A stretch of 64,000 nucleotides of DNA, from assembly GCA_016935755.1 (NCBI GenBank), contig JAFGQI010000079.1, positions 26,561 through 90,560 of the forward strand, in the 5' to 3' direction. Below, in pieces: positions 43,810-51,743 of this stretch (the first letter of the stretch is position 1; each line of letters starts with the position of its first letter). Origin of the DNA: Anaerolineales bacterium. Its GTDB lineage: Bacteria > Chloroflexota > Anaerolineae > Anaerolineales > UBA4823. The notes under the pieces were generated by a model. That model was given only the letters and a program-made list of their open reading frames with translations. It ran no database searches and was not told the DNA's origin. Made by a program: the position numbers and the translations under genes.

Positions 43810-44691
43810 TTACCGGCCTCCAAAGCCAGTCATGGTAATGCCCTGCACGAAGTAGCGCTGGGCGAATATAAACAAGATCAGTACAGGTATCAGCATCAGT
43901 GTGCTGGCAGCAAAAACCAGTTCCCAGTTTGCTGCGTTTGAGTCGTTCAAGGCGCGCACACCCAGCGCCATGACCCAATTGTCCATGCTGTTCAAGTAGA
44001 TCAAGGGGGTGAGGAACTCGTTGTAGTGCTGGATCAGGGCGAAAACCCCCACTGTGGCGATCACCGGCTTGGAAAGGGGCACCAGAATCTGGGAGAGAAT
44101 CTGAAAGCGGTTGGCGCCATCGATCAGAGCAGCTTCTTCCAGCTCGATCGGTATGCCGCGAAAGAACTGGTGCACTAAAAATATGTACAATGATGTAGCC
44201 CCACACCAGTATGGCACGATTAAAGGCAGGAAAGTGTCGATCCAATCCAATTGGCGGAACAGGATAAAGCGCGGGATTAAAGTGATTACTTCCGGCAGCA
44301 GCATAGTAGCGACCATCAGGGCGAAGAAGAAGTTCCGCCCCGGCCATTTCAGGCGGGCAAAGCTGTATCCGACGGTGATGGATGAGAAGATGGTGCCCAG
44401 GACAGCCCCGCCGGTTACGATCAGGGTATTCCAGGCAAACTTCGCAAAAGGCAGGCGTTTGAAAACCTCGGCGTAATTTTTCCATTGCGGGTCGCTTGGG
44501 ATCCATTTGATCGGATGCACAAAGACCTCCGTGGTGGCTTTCAACGATGACGAGATCATCCATAGAGTCGGTATGAGGAAGGAAACCAGGATAGCCGTCA
44601 TGAGAAGCTGTAAAAGAATTATCCCGATGGTACGCAGAACTTGCCGGCGGCCAATTTGATCTCTAGAAGCAATTTGAGTATCGGTTGCCAT
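43810..44691 (-). CDS. CUT1 sugar ABC importer permease (MalG-like)
   Basis: A 293-residue inner-membrane permease with six spans. The EAA loop, ELEEAALIDGANRFQILSQILVPLSKP (about residues 187-213), contacts the ATPase. The start at 44691 is set by TAGGAGG just upstream; the frame extends a further 36 codons into the preceding gene, but these are not expected to be translated. It pairs with the permease at 44702-45634. No ATPase gene is in the operon, so a shared multitask MsmK/UgpC-like ATPase encoded elsewhere is needed, as is common for CUT1 systems. Confidence 0.93.
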   Translation of the reverse strand: MATDTQIASRDQIGRRQVLRTIGIILLQLLMTAILVSFLIPTLWMISSSLKATTEVFVHPIKWIPSDPQWKNYAEVFKRLPFAKFAWNTLIVTGGAVLGTIFSSITVGYSFARLKWPGRNFFFALMVATMLLPEVITLIPRFILFRQLDWIDTFLPLIVPYWCGATSLYIFLVHQFFRGIPIELEEAALIDGANRFQILSQILVPLSKPVIATVGVFALIQHYNEFLTPLIYLNSMDNWVMALGVRALNDSNAANWELVFAASTLMLIPVLILFIFAQRYFVQGITMTGFGGR

Positions 44692-44701
44692 GGTTGACCT
44701 C

Positions 44702-45634
44702 CTACTGCTCGTAATAGACCCATTTCTGGGAGATGAAGAATTGCGCAATGGTGAACCCGACCACGATAACGAAAAATTCCCAGGCCAGCGCGGCAGCATA
44801 ACCCATATTGAAGTATTGGAAGCCCTGCCGGTAGATATTTAGAACTGCAAATAAGGTGGAGTTTTCAGGTCCACCGTCGGTCATAATCAGGGCTGGCACA
44901 AAGGTTTGGAATGAGTTGACAATCGCAATGACCATGTTGTAAAAAATGAGCGGCGTCATCAGTGGGATAGTGATCTTAAACAGGCGGGTTATAGGTCCAG
45001 CGCCATCGATTTGGGCCGCCTCGTGAAGCGATACGGGGATATTGCCCAGGCCGGCGATAAAGATGACCATCTGTCGCCCGATCATCCAAAAGGACATGAT
45101 GATAAATGCTATCTTCGCCAGGTCGGGATCAAACAGCCATTTCAGCGGCGCGATGCCAAACCACCCCAAGACCTCGTTAAGAATGCCATATTCGGGATGG
45201 AAAACACGCTGCCAAACAACTGCGCTGGCAACCAGTGGGACGATGATCGGCAGATAAAAACCTGAGCGATAAACATCCCTCCCCTTGATGTTTTGGGTCA
45301 GGGCTAAAGCCAGGGCAAAGGAGATCACCAGTTGAATAGGGACAGCCAGGATGGTGTAGTAGGCGCTATTGTACAGGCTCAGGTTTGCGACAGGATCCTG
45401 GAGCATGCGGGTGAAGTTCGCCAGCCCGATGAATTTTGGCTTAGACAGCAAATCCCACTTGTTAAAGGACAACCAGATCGAGTAGATCATGGGAAATGCA
45501 GTAAAGACAAAGAAACCGATGATAAAGGGCGACGCAAATAGATAGCCATCCAGCCATTCGCGCATCCTGTTCCGGCTGGGCATCTGGAATTTCCGGCGAC
45601 TGGGGATTTGGGTTATTTCTGCTTGCGCAGTCAT
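44702..45634 (-). CDS. CUT1 sugar ABC importer permease (MalF-like)
   Basis: A 310-residue permease with six membrane spans and the EAA loop SLHEAAQIDGAGPITRLFKITIPLMTP (about residues 206-232). Two in-frame ATGs are 6 bases apart; the second (45634) has AGGAG at 7 nt, while the first is too close to it. It forms the channel with the MalG-like subunit encoded 10 bases downstream. It is preceded by a 172-base gap with a hairpin that separates it from the binding-protein gene. Within the proposed pathway it would import sulfoquinovose or its glyceryl glycoside. Confidence 0.93.
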   Translation of the reverse strand: MTAQAEITQIPSRRKFQMPSRNRMREWLDGYLFASPFIIGFFVFTAFPMIYSIWLSFNKWDLLSKPKFIGLANFTRMLQDPVANLSLYNSAYYTILAVPIQLVISFALALALTQNIKGRDVYRSGFYLPIIVPLVASAVVWQRVFHPEYGILNEVLGWFGIAPLKWLFDPDLAKIAFIIMSFWMIGRQMVIFIAGLGNIPVSLHEAAQIDGAGPITRLFKITIPLMTPLIFYNMVIAIVNSFQTFVPALIMTDGGPENSTLFAVLNIYRQGFQYFNMGYAAALAWEFFVIVVGFTIAQFFISQKWVYYEQ

Positions 45635-45678
45635 AGGCATGCTCCTGTTGAATAGTCTGTATGGTCAGGAAGGAAGGT

Positions 45679-45720
45679 CGGGTGGCGCGGCGTAAAACTT
45701 AGCTAACCACACGCCACCCG
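45679..45720 (-). promoter_or_regulatory. Hairpin between sugar-binding protein and permease genes
   Basis: Perfect 9-bp stem CGGGTGGCG (45679-45687) / CGCCACCCG (45712-45720) with a 24-nt loop, in the gap after the binding-protein stop codon (45813) and before the first permease start. It is of the kind that raises binding-protein expression relative to the permeases by protecting the upstream message or partly stopping transcription. Confidence 0.6.
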
Positions 45721-45812
45721 ATATCAGCATGATTGTATCAGAGCACCCGATCTGAAGCGAGGGAGTATAACAAGCCACGCCTACAGTCAGGCGCTCTGAA
45801 CAGTTGTTGCAG

Positions 45813-47201
45813 CTACACTGAAGCCCAGTATTCGTCGAGCAGGGCCTGGATAGCCGCGTCCACCTGCGGCAGTACTTCAGCGGCCTGGGATGTGCCGTTG
45901 ATCAGAGGATCCCAGCCGACTGGTTTGACCACCTCGCTCCACATCTTGCTGCGAGGCACGCCGCCAACCACATCCACCTGCGAACGCTTGAAGGCTTCCA
46001 GGAAAGCTTTCCCGTTGGTCACCTGGAAGCGTTCCTGGATGGTGGGCAGCCACCAGCTCTCCAATAGATCCAGATTATTGGGCAGGCGACCAGTGGTTTC
46101 GGAGTAGATTTTATCGCCTTCTTCGCCACCCATGAAGCTGGCAAAGGCCCAGGCGTCTTCCAGGCTGTCGCCCTTCAGCACAGCAATGCCTTCAGCCCAG
46201 CCGCGATGCGGACGAGTGGCATCCTTGTATTGGGGCATCATCACCACATCGAATTCAACCTGCTTGCCTTCCGCGCGCAGGTCGGGGCTGTTGAGCTGGG
46301 GGAAGAACCATGCGCCTTCGTACTTCATGGCGCAGTTGCCAGTCTGGATGGTATTAGCGCCGCCGGATAGGTCTGCTGGGGTTGGGGCGATCTTCAAGCC
46401 GTAATAGACATCCGAGGCGATTGCCTGGACGATCTCAACGATTTCGGGCTGGTTAAACTGGGATTTCTTTGGGTCAACAATGCTGTCAAACTCAGTCTTA
46501 CCCGATGAGCGGATCCAGTGGATATCGCGGAACCATTGCCCGTTCGCCTGCAGCCCGAAGATCTTATTCTCGCCTTCGGTCTTGGTCAGCTTCTGGGCGA
46601 TTGCCAGGAATTCCTCGTAGGTCCAATCATCGGTGGGGTAGGGGACGCCAGCATCATCGAAGACCTTCTTGGCGTAGAACATCACCATGGTTGCCACCTG
46701 CAGGGGGATCAAGTAGCGTTTGCCATGCCGGGCGGTCGAGTCGGTGATGCTCTGGATGCCCTCAGGGTAAGGCGCCGTAAAGCCATCGCGGGTGACGAAA
46801 TCATCGATAGGAGCAAGATGTTCGTTGTCTGCATATGGCTGCCATTCCCAACCCTGGAAGGATGCCACATCGGGCGGAGTGCCGCCAGCGATGGACGTCT
46901 GCAGCTTGGGGTAGTAGTTGGCGTTCGGGTCGGCCACTGTCGTGACATTAACCGTTACGTTGGGGAAGCGCTCCATGTACAGCTTTGAGAGTTTTTCCCA
47001 GGCAGGGATATCGGCATTATCGCCCCAGGCCAGGAAATCGACGGTAACAGGAGCTTTGACAGGCGGCTCAGTCGGAACAACAGCCGCCTCGGTTGGCGGA
47101 ACCTGAGTGGCAGGGGCGGGCTGCGCGCAGCGCGCCAGTATGAGTGTGGCGACGCTTCCCGCGCCGACCTTCAGGAAATCACGCCGGGATATTCTTTTCA
47201 T
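45813..47201 (-). CDS. Sugar ABC importer substrate-binding lipoprotein (CUT1, family 1)
   Basis: A 462-residue extracytoplasmic receptor. The N-terminus combines a twin-arginine motif (SRRDFLKVG, residues 5-13) with a lipobox-like ILARC (Cys near 25), so export as a folded Tat lipoprotein is likely. A Pro/Thr/Val-rich linker follows, then a SBP_bac_1 domain (KLQTSIAGGTPPDVASF, about 96-112, and YAKKVFDDAGVPYPTDDWTYEEF). GGAGGTG precedes ATG. The ligand is inferred from operon context as sulfoquinovose or sulfoquinovosyl glycerol, or another alpha-glycoside if the operon has another purpose. Confidence 0.93.
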   Translation of the reverse strand: MKRISRRDFLKVGAGSVATLILARCAQPAPATQVPPTEAAVVPTEPPVKAPVTVDFLAWGDNADIPAWEKLSKLYMERFPNVTVNVTTVADPNANYYPKLQTSIAGGTPPDVASFQGWEWQPYADNEHLAPIDDFVTRDGFTAPYPEGIQSITDSTARHGKRYLIPLQVATMVMFYAKKVFDDAGVPYPTDDWTYEEFLAIAQKLTKTEGENKIFGLQANGQWFRDIHWIRSSGKTEFDSIVDPKKSQFNQPEIVEIVQAIASDVYYGLKIAPTPADLSGGANTIQTGNCAMKYEGAWFFPQLNSPDLRAEGKQVEFDVVMMPQYKDATRPHRGWAEGIAVLKGDSLEDAWAFASFMGGEEGDKIYSETTGRLPNNLDLLESWWLPTIQERFQVTNGKAFLEAFKRSQVDVVGGVPRSKMWSEVVKPVGWDPLINGTSQAAEVLPQVDAAIQALLDEYWASV

Positions 47202-47224
47202 CTTTCACCTCCAAAATGTGTTGA

Positions 47225-47238
47225 TTGATCATGATCAA
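47225..47238. promoter_or_regulatory. 14-bp perfect palindrome upstream of sugar-binding protein gene
   Basis: TTGATCATGATCAA, 23 bases upstream of the start codon of the binding-protein gene, within the 100-base gap after the isomerase-like gene. The inner 10-mer GATCATGATC recurs at 8955-8964 upstream of the first BMP lipoprotein gene, the only other copy I noticed. It may be an operator for a shared regulator; this is unproven. Confidence 0.4.
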
Positions 47239-47301
47239 GATACTTTCTAATTACAGGGTCGAGTTTTGTGTGAATTTTTTTAGTTATTGCCTCCTTCTTC
47301 T

Positions 47302-48696
47302 TCAGATAGAGTTGACCGGGTAAGATGTTGCAGACAGAGCGTCCCTGGTCAGATTAAGAACGGGAAGATTAAGCAGACGCGCCAGGCTTTGCAAGGCGGG
47401 CAGGTAATCTCCGTAAGCCAATGAAATATGGTGCTCCAGGCCTTCGGTCATCAGAGCGTCCAGGAAACGCTGGGCGGAGATTTCCATGCGCAAGGTTCCC
47501 GAAGTTCCGGAAAAGGGCGCCGGGGCAGAAAGCATCTCGCCGCGCCCCATCACCAGGCGAAGCTCGCCGGTGGCCTGGCTCAGGCGCGCAAAGGTCACCT
47601 CACCTGGTTTGAGTGGAAATTCCATCAGTAGAGGCAGTCGCCGGTTGGAGTGGATTGTCCCGCGCTTCTGCACATTGGGGTCAGCCATTGAAAATGGCGC
47701 TAATCCGCAGTGCCATAAGGCGATGACATCTTCGTCGACATCAATGACCACCAGGTCTGTGCCAAAGGCGGGCTGTTCTGCCAGCCATTGCAGGATCAGC
47801 TGCGTGACTGTGCCATTGATATCCGCCTCGCAGCTGCAAGGCACCGGGCGTCCGGTGATGAAGCCTTCGCTGAGCATCGACATCGCACCGCAGGCCGCGC
47901 AGCCCAGCTCCGTGAAAAATTCCGGCCAGCAGCGCACTGCCAGGCCATCTAACTCGTTTTCTTTGGCAATCTGATCAAGAGCTGCATAAACACTCAGGGT
48001 GCCGCGCAGGGGCGCTTGCTCCAGGCTCTCCAGGTTATCCAGTTCGCGGTCGAGTTCCATTCTGACTGGTTGAATGGCATCATCCGGTAAGCCTCGAGCA
48101 CGGGTAAAGACCTCCGCCAGATCAATCTGGATCACCTCCAAGCCTAGATGTTCTTTGAGACCGGCCGCATCCAGGTGACAGGAATCCATACCTGCCGGGT
48201 GTTCGCCAACCACACCCAGGCGGGCCTTCTGCAGTCGCCGGTAGACATTCCCGGCGCCAGCCAGCGGGGCAATCTTATCCAGGATTTGTGGGCTATCAGG
48301 GGGCAGGTAGGCATAATCATAGCCTCGGCGGCGCAGGGTCAGTGCATGACCAGCCAGGTTGATCCCACACAGCGAATTTAATCGCAGCCGGCCTCCCGTG
48401 CGGGCTTCTGGGACTGCCCACAGCAGGATCGGACCTCTGGTCGCTTCGGCCAGGCTGGTCACCATGGTGCTGTCTGCAAAGGTGGCCTGGAATACGATCA
48501 GAAGATCGAAGGAGGCGGATCGCAGCTCATCTGCGACCGCTTGAGCCATCGATAAGTCGGTGATCAGATGGTCTGGGCCAATCAATTGGTAGCCGGCAGC
48601 CTGTAAATTTTGACGGGCAGCCAGGGCGACTTGCTCAGCCAATAGAATATCGAAAGTCGTGCGAGCCAGGGGGACAAAGGCGATGGTGTAATGCAT
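47302..48696 (-). CDS. L-fucose/L-arabinose isomerase-fold protein (candidate sulfoquinovose isomerase)
   Basis: A 464-residue protein with the three-domain FucI/AraA fold. Likely metal ligands are E259 in CWPEF, D292 in CEADING and a C-terminal histidine in LEHHISLAYGD (about 422). These match the Glu-Asp-His set that binds Mn(II) in FucI. Sequence outside these motifs is divergent from FucI and AraA, so an aldose-ketose isomerase of other specificity is expected. In transaldolase-type sulfoglycolysis the isomerase making 6-deoxy-6-sulfofructose belongs, to my knowledge, to this fold. It is 8 bases after the ROK regulator gene, so the two are cotranscribed. Confidence 0.8.
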   Translation of the reverse strand: MHYTIAFVPLARTTFDILLAEQVALAARQNLQAAGYQLIGPDHLITDLSMAQAVADELRSASFDLLIVFQATFADSTMVTSLAEATRGPILLWAVPEARTGGRLRLNSLCGINLAGHALTLRRRGYDYAYLPPDSPQILDKIAPLAGAGNVYRRLQKARLGVVGEHPAGMDSCHLDAAGLKEHLGLEVIQIDLAEVFTRARGLPDDAIQPVRMELDRELDNLESLEQAPLRGTLSVYAALDQIAKENELDGLAVRCWPEFFTELGCAACGAMSMLSEGFITGRPVPCSCEADINGTVTQLILQWLAEQPAFGTDLVVIDVDEDVIALWHCGLAPFSMADPNVQKRGTIHSNRRLPLLMEFPLKPGEVTFARLSQATGELRLVMGRGEMLSAPAPFSGTSGTLRMEISAQRFLDALMTEGLEHHISLAYGDYLPALQSLARLLNLPVLNLTRDALSATSYPVNSI

Positions 48697-48704
48697 AATC
48701 TCTT

Positions 48705-49973
48705 CTAAGATGGGTGATTAAATTCTGTTGGTTGGCTGGATTGCTGGTAAAAGAAACGCGTCAATGCCAGCGCGGCCGCGCCGATCACGCCCGCGCTCCA
48801 ACCGAAGGATGATGTCTTGACCTGAACCTGCTCCCCCATCCCAGCAAAAGCCACCTCGCGCATCGTTTGGGTAGCAGGGGGCAAGATCAAATCCTGGCCC
48901 TGGGCGAATACCCCGCCCAATAGGATCAATTGAGGGTTCAATGTGTTGACCAGGTTGGCCAGGGCGATGCCCAGATAGCGGCTGAGCCGGTCAATCAGCC
49001 CGCGGGCTGCCAGATCACCATGCCGGGCCGCTTCGAAAATTTTCTCCGAGAGAGTCGTGGGTTCAGCGCGATGTAGATATGCCGCCAGCATGCCGCCGGG
49101 ATCCTTCTCAGCCAATGCCTGGGCCTGGCGAACTAAAACCGGTTCGGAGACCAGCGTCTCCAGGCAGCCATATTTGCCACACCGGCAAGGTTCGCCTCCT
49201 TCTGGCATGATGATGGTATGGCCAATTTCACCAGCGCCGGTATTGCTGCCGCGGAAGACTTCTCCTCCGAAGACAAACCCTGCACCGACGCCAATCCGTC
49301 CATAAACGAAAGCCAGTGAATCGGACCCGCGCCCCAGACCGAAAAAGGCCTCTCCTAACGCCATCGCGCGGACGTTGTTATCCACCTCTACAGGCAGGTT
49401 CAAACGAGCCTGCAGGTGCGCCCGAATGGGCACTGTATGCCAGCCGAGGTTAGGCGCCAGGATATTGACGCCAGTTTGGTAATTCACCAGGCCGGAAGCG
49501 CCAACCCCAACCCCGATCACCTTGCGGCGGTTAATTTGGGCGCAGGTGATGATGTCTTCAATCGCTTCGACTATCTGATCAAGCACATCCTCGGCGTGGG
49601 TTTGTAGATCAAAGTGGTGGATTTTGTTGCAGATCATGCGGGCAGAAAGGTCAGCCACGGCCACACGAAACAGGCCAATGCCGATGTGAACGCCAATGGC
49701 GTAATGAGCCTCGGGAACCAGGCGAAGGGCGCTGCGCGGTCTGCCAACACCGCGAGATCCTTCTGGCGCCTGGGATCCTTCATCAATAACCACACCTTGC
49801 TCGATCAGTTCAGTCACCAGGTTGGTGATCGTTGTGGTAGATAACGAAGTCATGCGCGCCAGCTGCACCCGCGAGATGTGATTTTCGCGCAGCAGGCTGA
49901 GCAGGATGGCTTGCCGGTTGTGCTCTTTTACCAGGTTAATGTTGCTTCCCAGGTAGCTGTGTTTGATCATCAA
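48705..49973 (-). CDS. ROK-family transcriptional regulator (NagC/XylR type)
   Basis: A 422-residue repressor-type ROK protein. A MarR-like winged helix (VQLARMTSLSTTTITNLVTELIEQG, about 36-60) precedes a sugar-kinase-fold sensor. The zinc motif is PCRCGKYGCLE (about 262), and DNNVRAMALGEAFFG is also present. It is first in the minus-strand sugar operon, and a perfect 9-1-9 palindrome (49994-50012) lies 20 bases upstream of its start, so autoregulation and control of the whole operon by sugar-relieved repression are likely. The ligand would be the imported sugar or its product. Confidence 0.92.
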   Translation of the reverse strand: MMIKHSYLGSNINLVKEHNRQAILLSLLRENHISRVQLARMTSLSTTTITNLVTELIEQGVVIDEGSQAPEGSRGVGRPRSALRLVPEAHYAIGVHIGIGLFRVAVADLSARMICNKIHHFDLQTHAEDVLDQIVEAIEDIITCAQINRRKVIGVGVGASGLVNYQTGVNILAPNLGWHTVPIRAHLQARLNLPVEVDNNVRAMALGEAFFGLGRGSDSLAFVYGRIGVGAGFVFGGEVFRGSNTGAGEIGHTIIMPEGGEPCRCGKYGCLETLVSEPVLVRQAQALAEKDPGGMLAAYLHRAEPTTLSEKIFEAARHGDLAARGLIDRLSRYLGIALANLVNTLNPQLILLGGVFAQGQDLILPPATQTMREVAFAGMGEQVQVKTSSFGWSAGVIGAAALALTRFFYQQSSQPTEFNHPS

Positions 49974-49993
49974 CTTGTATGTTTGAGCATTTG

Positions 49994-50012
49994 CTTGAAT
50001 TAATAATTCAAG
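49994..50012. promoter_or_regulatory. Predicted ROK operator, CTTGAATTAATAATTCAAG
   Basis: Perfect inverted repeat of two 9-bp arms around one base, in the AT-rich 159-base region between the divergent ROK and chaperonin-like genes. Position between the likely ROK promoter and its start codon fits autorepression. TATAAT at 50041-50046 could serve plus-strand transcription of the chaperonin-like gene, though its -35 is poor. Confidence 0.6.
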
Positions 50013-50132
50013 ATGAATAAATAATTCGCCATATATATTGTATAATAGAAACGTGGACTGTCAAGTGCTCTTGTGGTGTTTTAATATTAATATTCTTCCG
50101 ACCGGAGAAAGGTTTCGGTTAAAATTGAGGCC

Positions 50133-51743
50133 ATGATAAAACCAGACGTTATCCCATATCCTGAAGCGTTGCAGAAGTTGAAGCGCGGTTTTGATCACCT
50201 GGCCCAATTATTGGCAATCACCCTGGGGCCTACCCAGGGGGTGGTGCTCTCGGAAAATGAGATGCGCGATCGCCCCGAAGTGCTGAGCGATGCAGCTACG
50301 ATTGCTCGCCGGGTGATTGAGCTGCCCGATCGGGGCGAGAACGTCGGCGCGATGCTGCTGCGTAACCTGGTCTGGCGGATGCACGAGCGCGTAGGAGATG
50401 GAGGCGCGATCGCGGCAGTGCTCTCTCAAGCCATCCTGGATCGCGCGGTTCGTTATGCCGTTGCTGGTGTAAACCCGGTTGTACTGCAGGCCGGTATTCG
50501 CAAGGCCGCCTCGGCAGCGGCAGCACAACTAAAAGCCATCAGCCAGCCGGTGCAAGGTGAGGATGATCTGGTCTCAGTGGTTCAATCTGTCACCGGGCAG
50601 CCTGAGCTGAGCTGCATCCTGGGAGAAATGTTCGATTTGCTCGGCCCGCAGGCGCATATTGTCATTGAAGACTATATGGCGCCCTATCTTGAGCGCGTCT
50701 ATCTGGATGGGGGTTTGTGGTTGGGCAGGTTGGTCTCGCCTTACCTGATGAATGCCCCTGGGTTGGGGCGCGCGGTGCTGGACGACTGCCAGGTAGCGCT
50801 TTTCGATGGCAATATCAGCCAGAACGATGAAATCCAGCCCCTGCTTGAACTGGCGATCTCTCACTCAACTCCCCACCTGCTGCTTGTGGCGCATGCTATC
50901 CAGGGTGAGGCGCTGAACACCCTGGTTGCCACTCACCAACGCAGCAAGCTGAAGATCGTGGCGGCTGCTCTCAAACGAGCTGGAGAAAAGGCGCATACCG
51001 ACCTGCAGGACCTGGCGGTTTTGAGCGGCGCCGCGCTGATTTCTCTGCAGTCAGGACGCCGGCTGGCCTCATTTCAGGCGGGAGATTTTGGCCGGGCGCG
51101 GCGTGCGGAGGCGGGGACGGAAGATATCCAGGTCAGCGGCAGAGGCGATTCTGACGAGGCGCGGCGGCAGGTGGAAATTCTGCAGAGCCGCCTGCGCCGC
51201 CTGCCAATTGGCGATGAGGAGCGTGGAGAGTTAGAGATGCGCCTGGGCCGGTTGGCAGGTGGAATTGGCGTTTTGAAGATTGGCGCCCTGACCCAATCCG
51301 AGCGCGATTTTATCCACCAGAAGGCTGACCAGGGCATCAAGGCCGTGCGTGCTACCCTGGAGGAGGGGGTTGTACCGGGAGGCTGCACCGCTTTTCTATA
51401 CTGCATACCAGCGGTGGAGGCTTTGCTGGAGAAGACAGATGGCGAAGAAGCCCTGGGTATTCGAGCGGTGCTGCAAGCTCTGGACGCGCCCTTCAACTGT
51501 TTGCTGCGCAACGCCGGAGTAGATACTCCGGGAATATTGCGCCAGGAAATCCTCACTGCACCCCCGGGGCAGGTATATGATGTGTTGTCTGGTCGGGTGG
51601 TTGAAGCGCGCCAGGCCAGGCTGTTGGATTCCACCAAAGTCATCCGGGCGGCGCTCGAATCGGCTGTCAGCGGCGCGTCCCTGGCCTTGAGCACCGAGAC
51701 GGTCATCCTAAAAAGGAAACCAAAGATCAGTTATGAACCTTGA
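50133..51743 (+). CDS. Divergent GroEL-like chaperonin paralogue, probably ATPase-impaired
   Basis: A 536-residue group I chaperonin homologue, alignable with GroEL from LAITLGPTQGVVL (about 27-39) to LLDSTKVIRAALESAVSGASLALSTE near the end. D53 (GroEL D52) and D89 (D87) remain, but the nucleotide loop GDGTTT is GDGGAI, the catalytic D398 aligns with Q400 (KADQGIKA), and VAGGG is VPGGC. The C-terminal GGM tail is missing. It has no GroES partner nearby. Its end overlaps the next gene by 11 bases. It is probably not a housekeeping chaperonin; a specialised scaffold or assembly role with the propeller protein is inferred. Confidence 0.88.
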   Translation: MIKPDVIPYPEALQKLKRGFDHLAQLLAITLGPTQGVVLSENEMRDRPEVLSDAATIARRVIELPDRGENVGAMLLRNLVWRMHERVGDGGAIAAVLSQAILDRAVRYAVAGVNPVVLQAGIRKAASAAAAQLKAISQPVQGEDDLVSVVQSVTGQPELSCILGEMFDLLGPQAHIVIEDYMAPYLERVYLDGGLWLGRLVSPYLMNAPGLGRAVLDDCQVALFDGNISQNDEIQPLLELAISHSTPHLLLVAHAIQGEALNTLVATHQRSKLKIVAAALKRAGEKAHTDLQDLAVLSGAALISLQSGRRLASFQAGDFGRARRAEAGTEDIQVSGRGDSDEARRQVEILQSRLRRLPIGDEERGELEMRLGRLAGGIGVLKIGALTQSERDFIHQKADQGIKAVRATLEEGVVPGGCTAFLYCIPAVEALLEKTDGEEALGIRAVLQALDAPFNCLLRNAGVDTPGILRQEILTAPPGQVYDVLSGRVVEARQARLLDSTKVIRAALESAVSGASLALSTETVILKRKPKISYEP

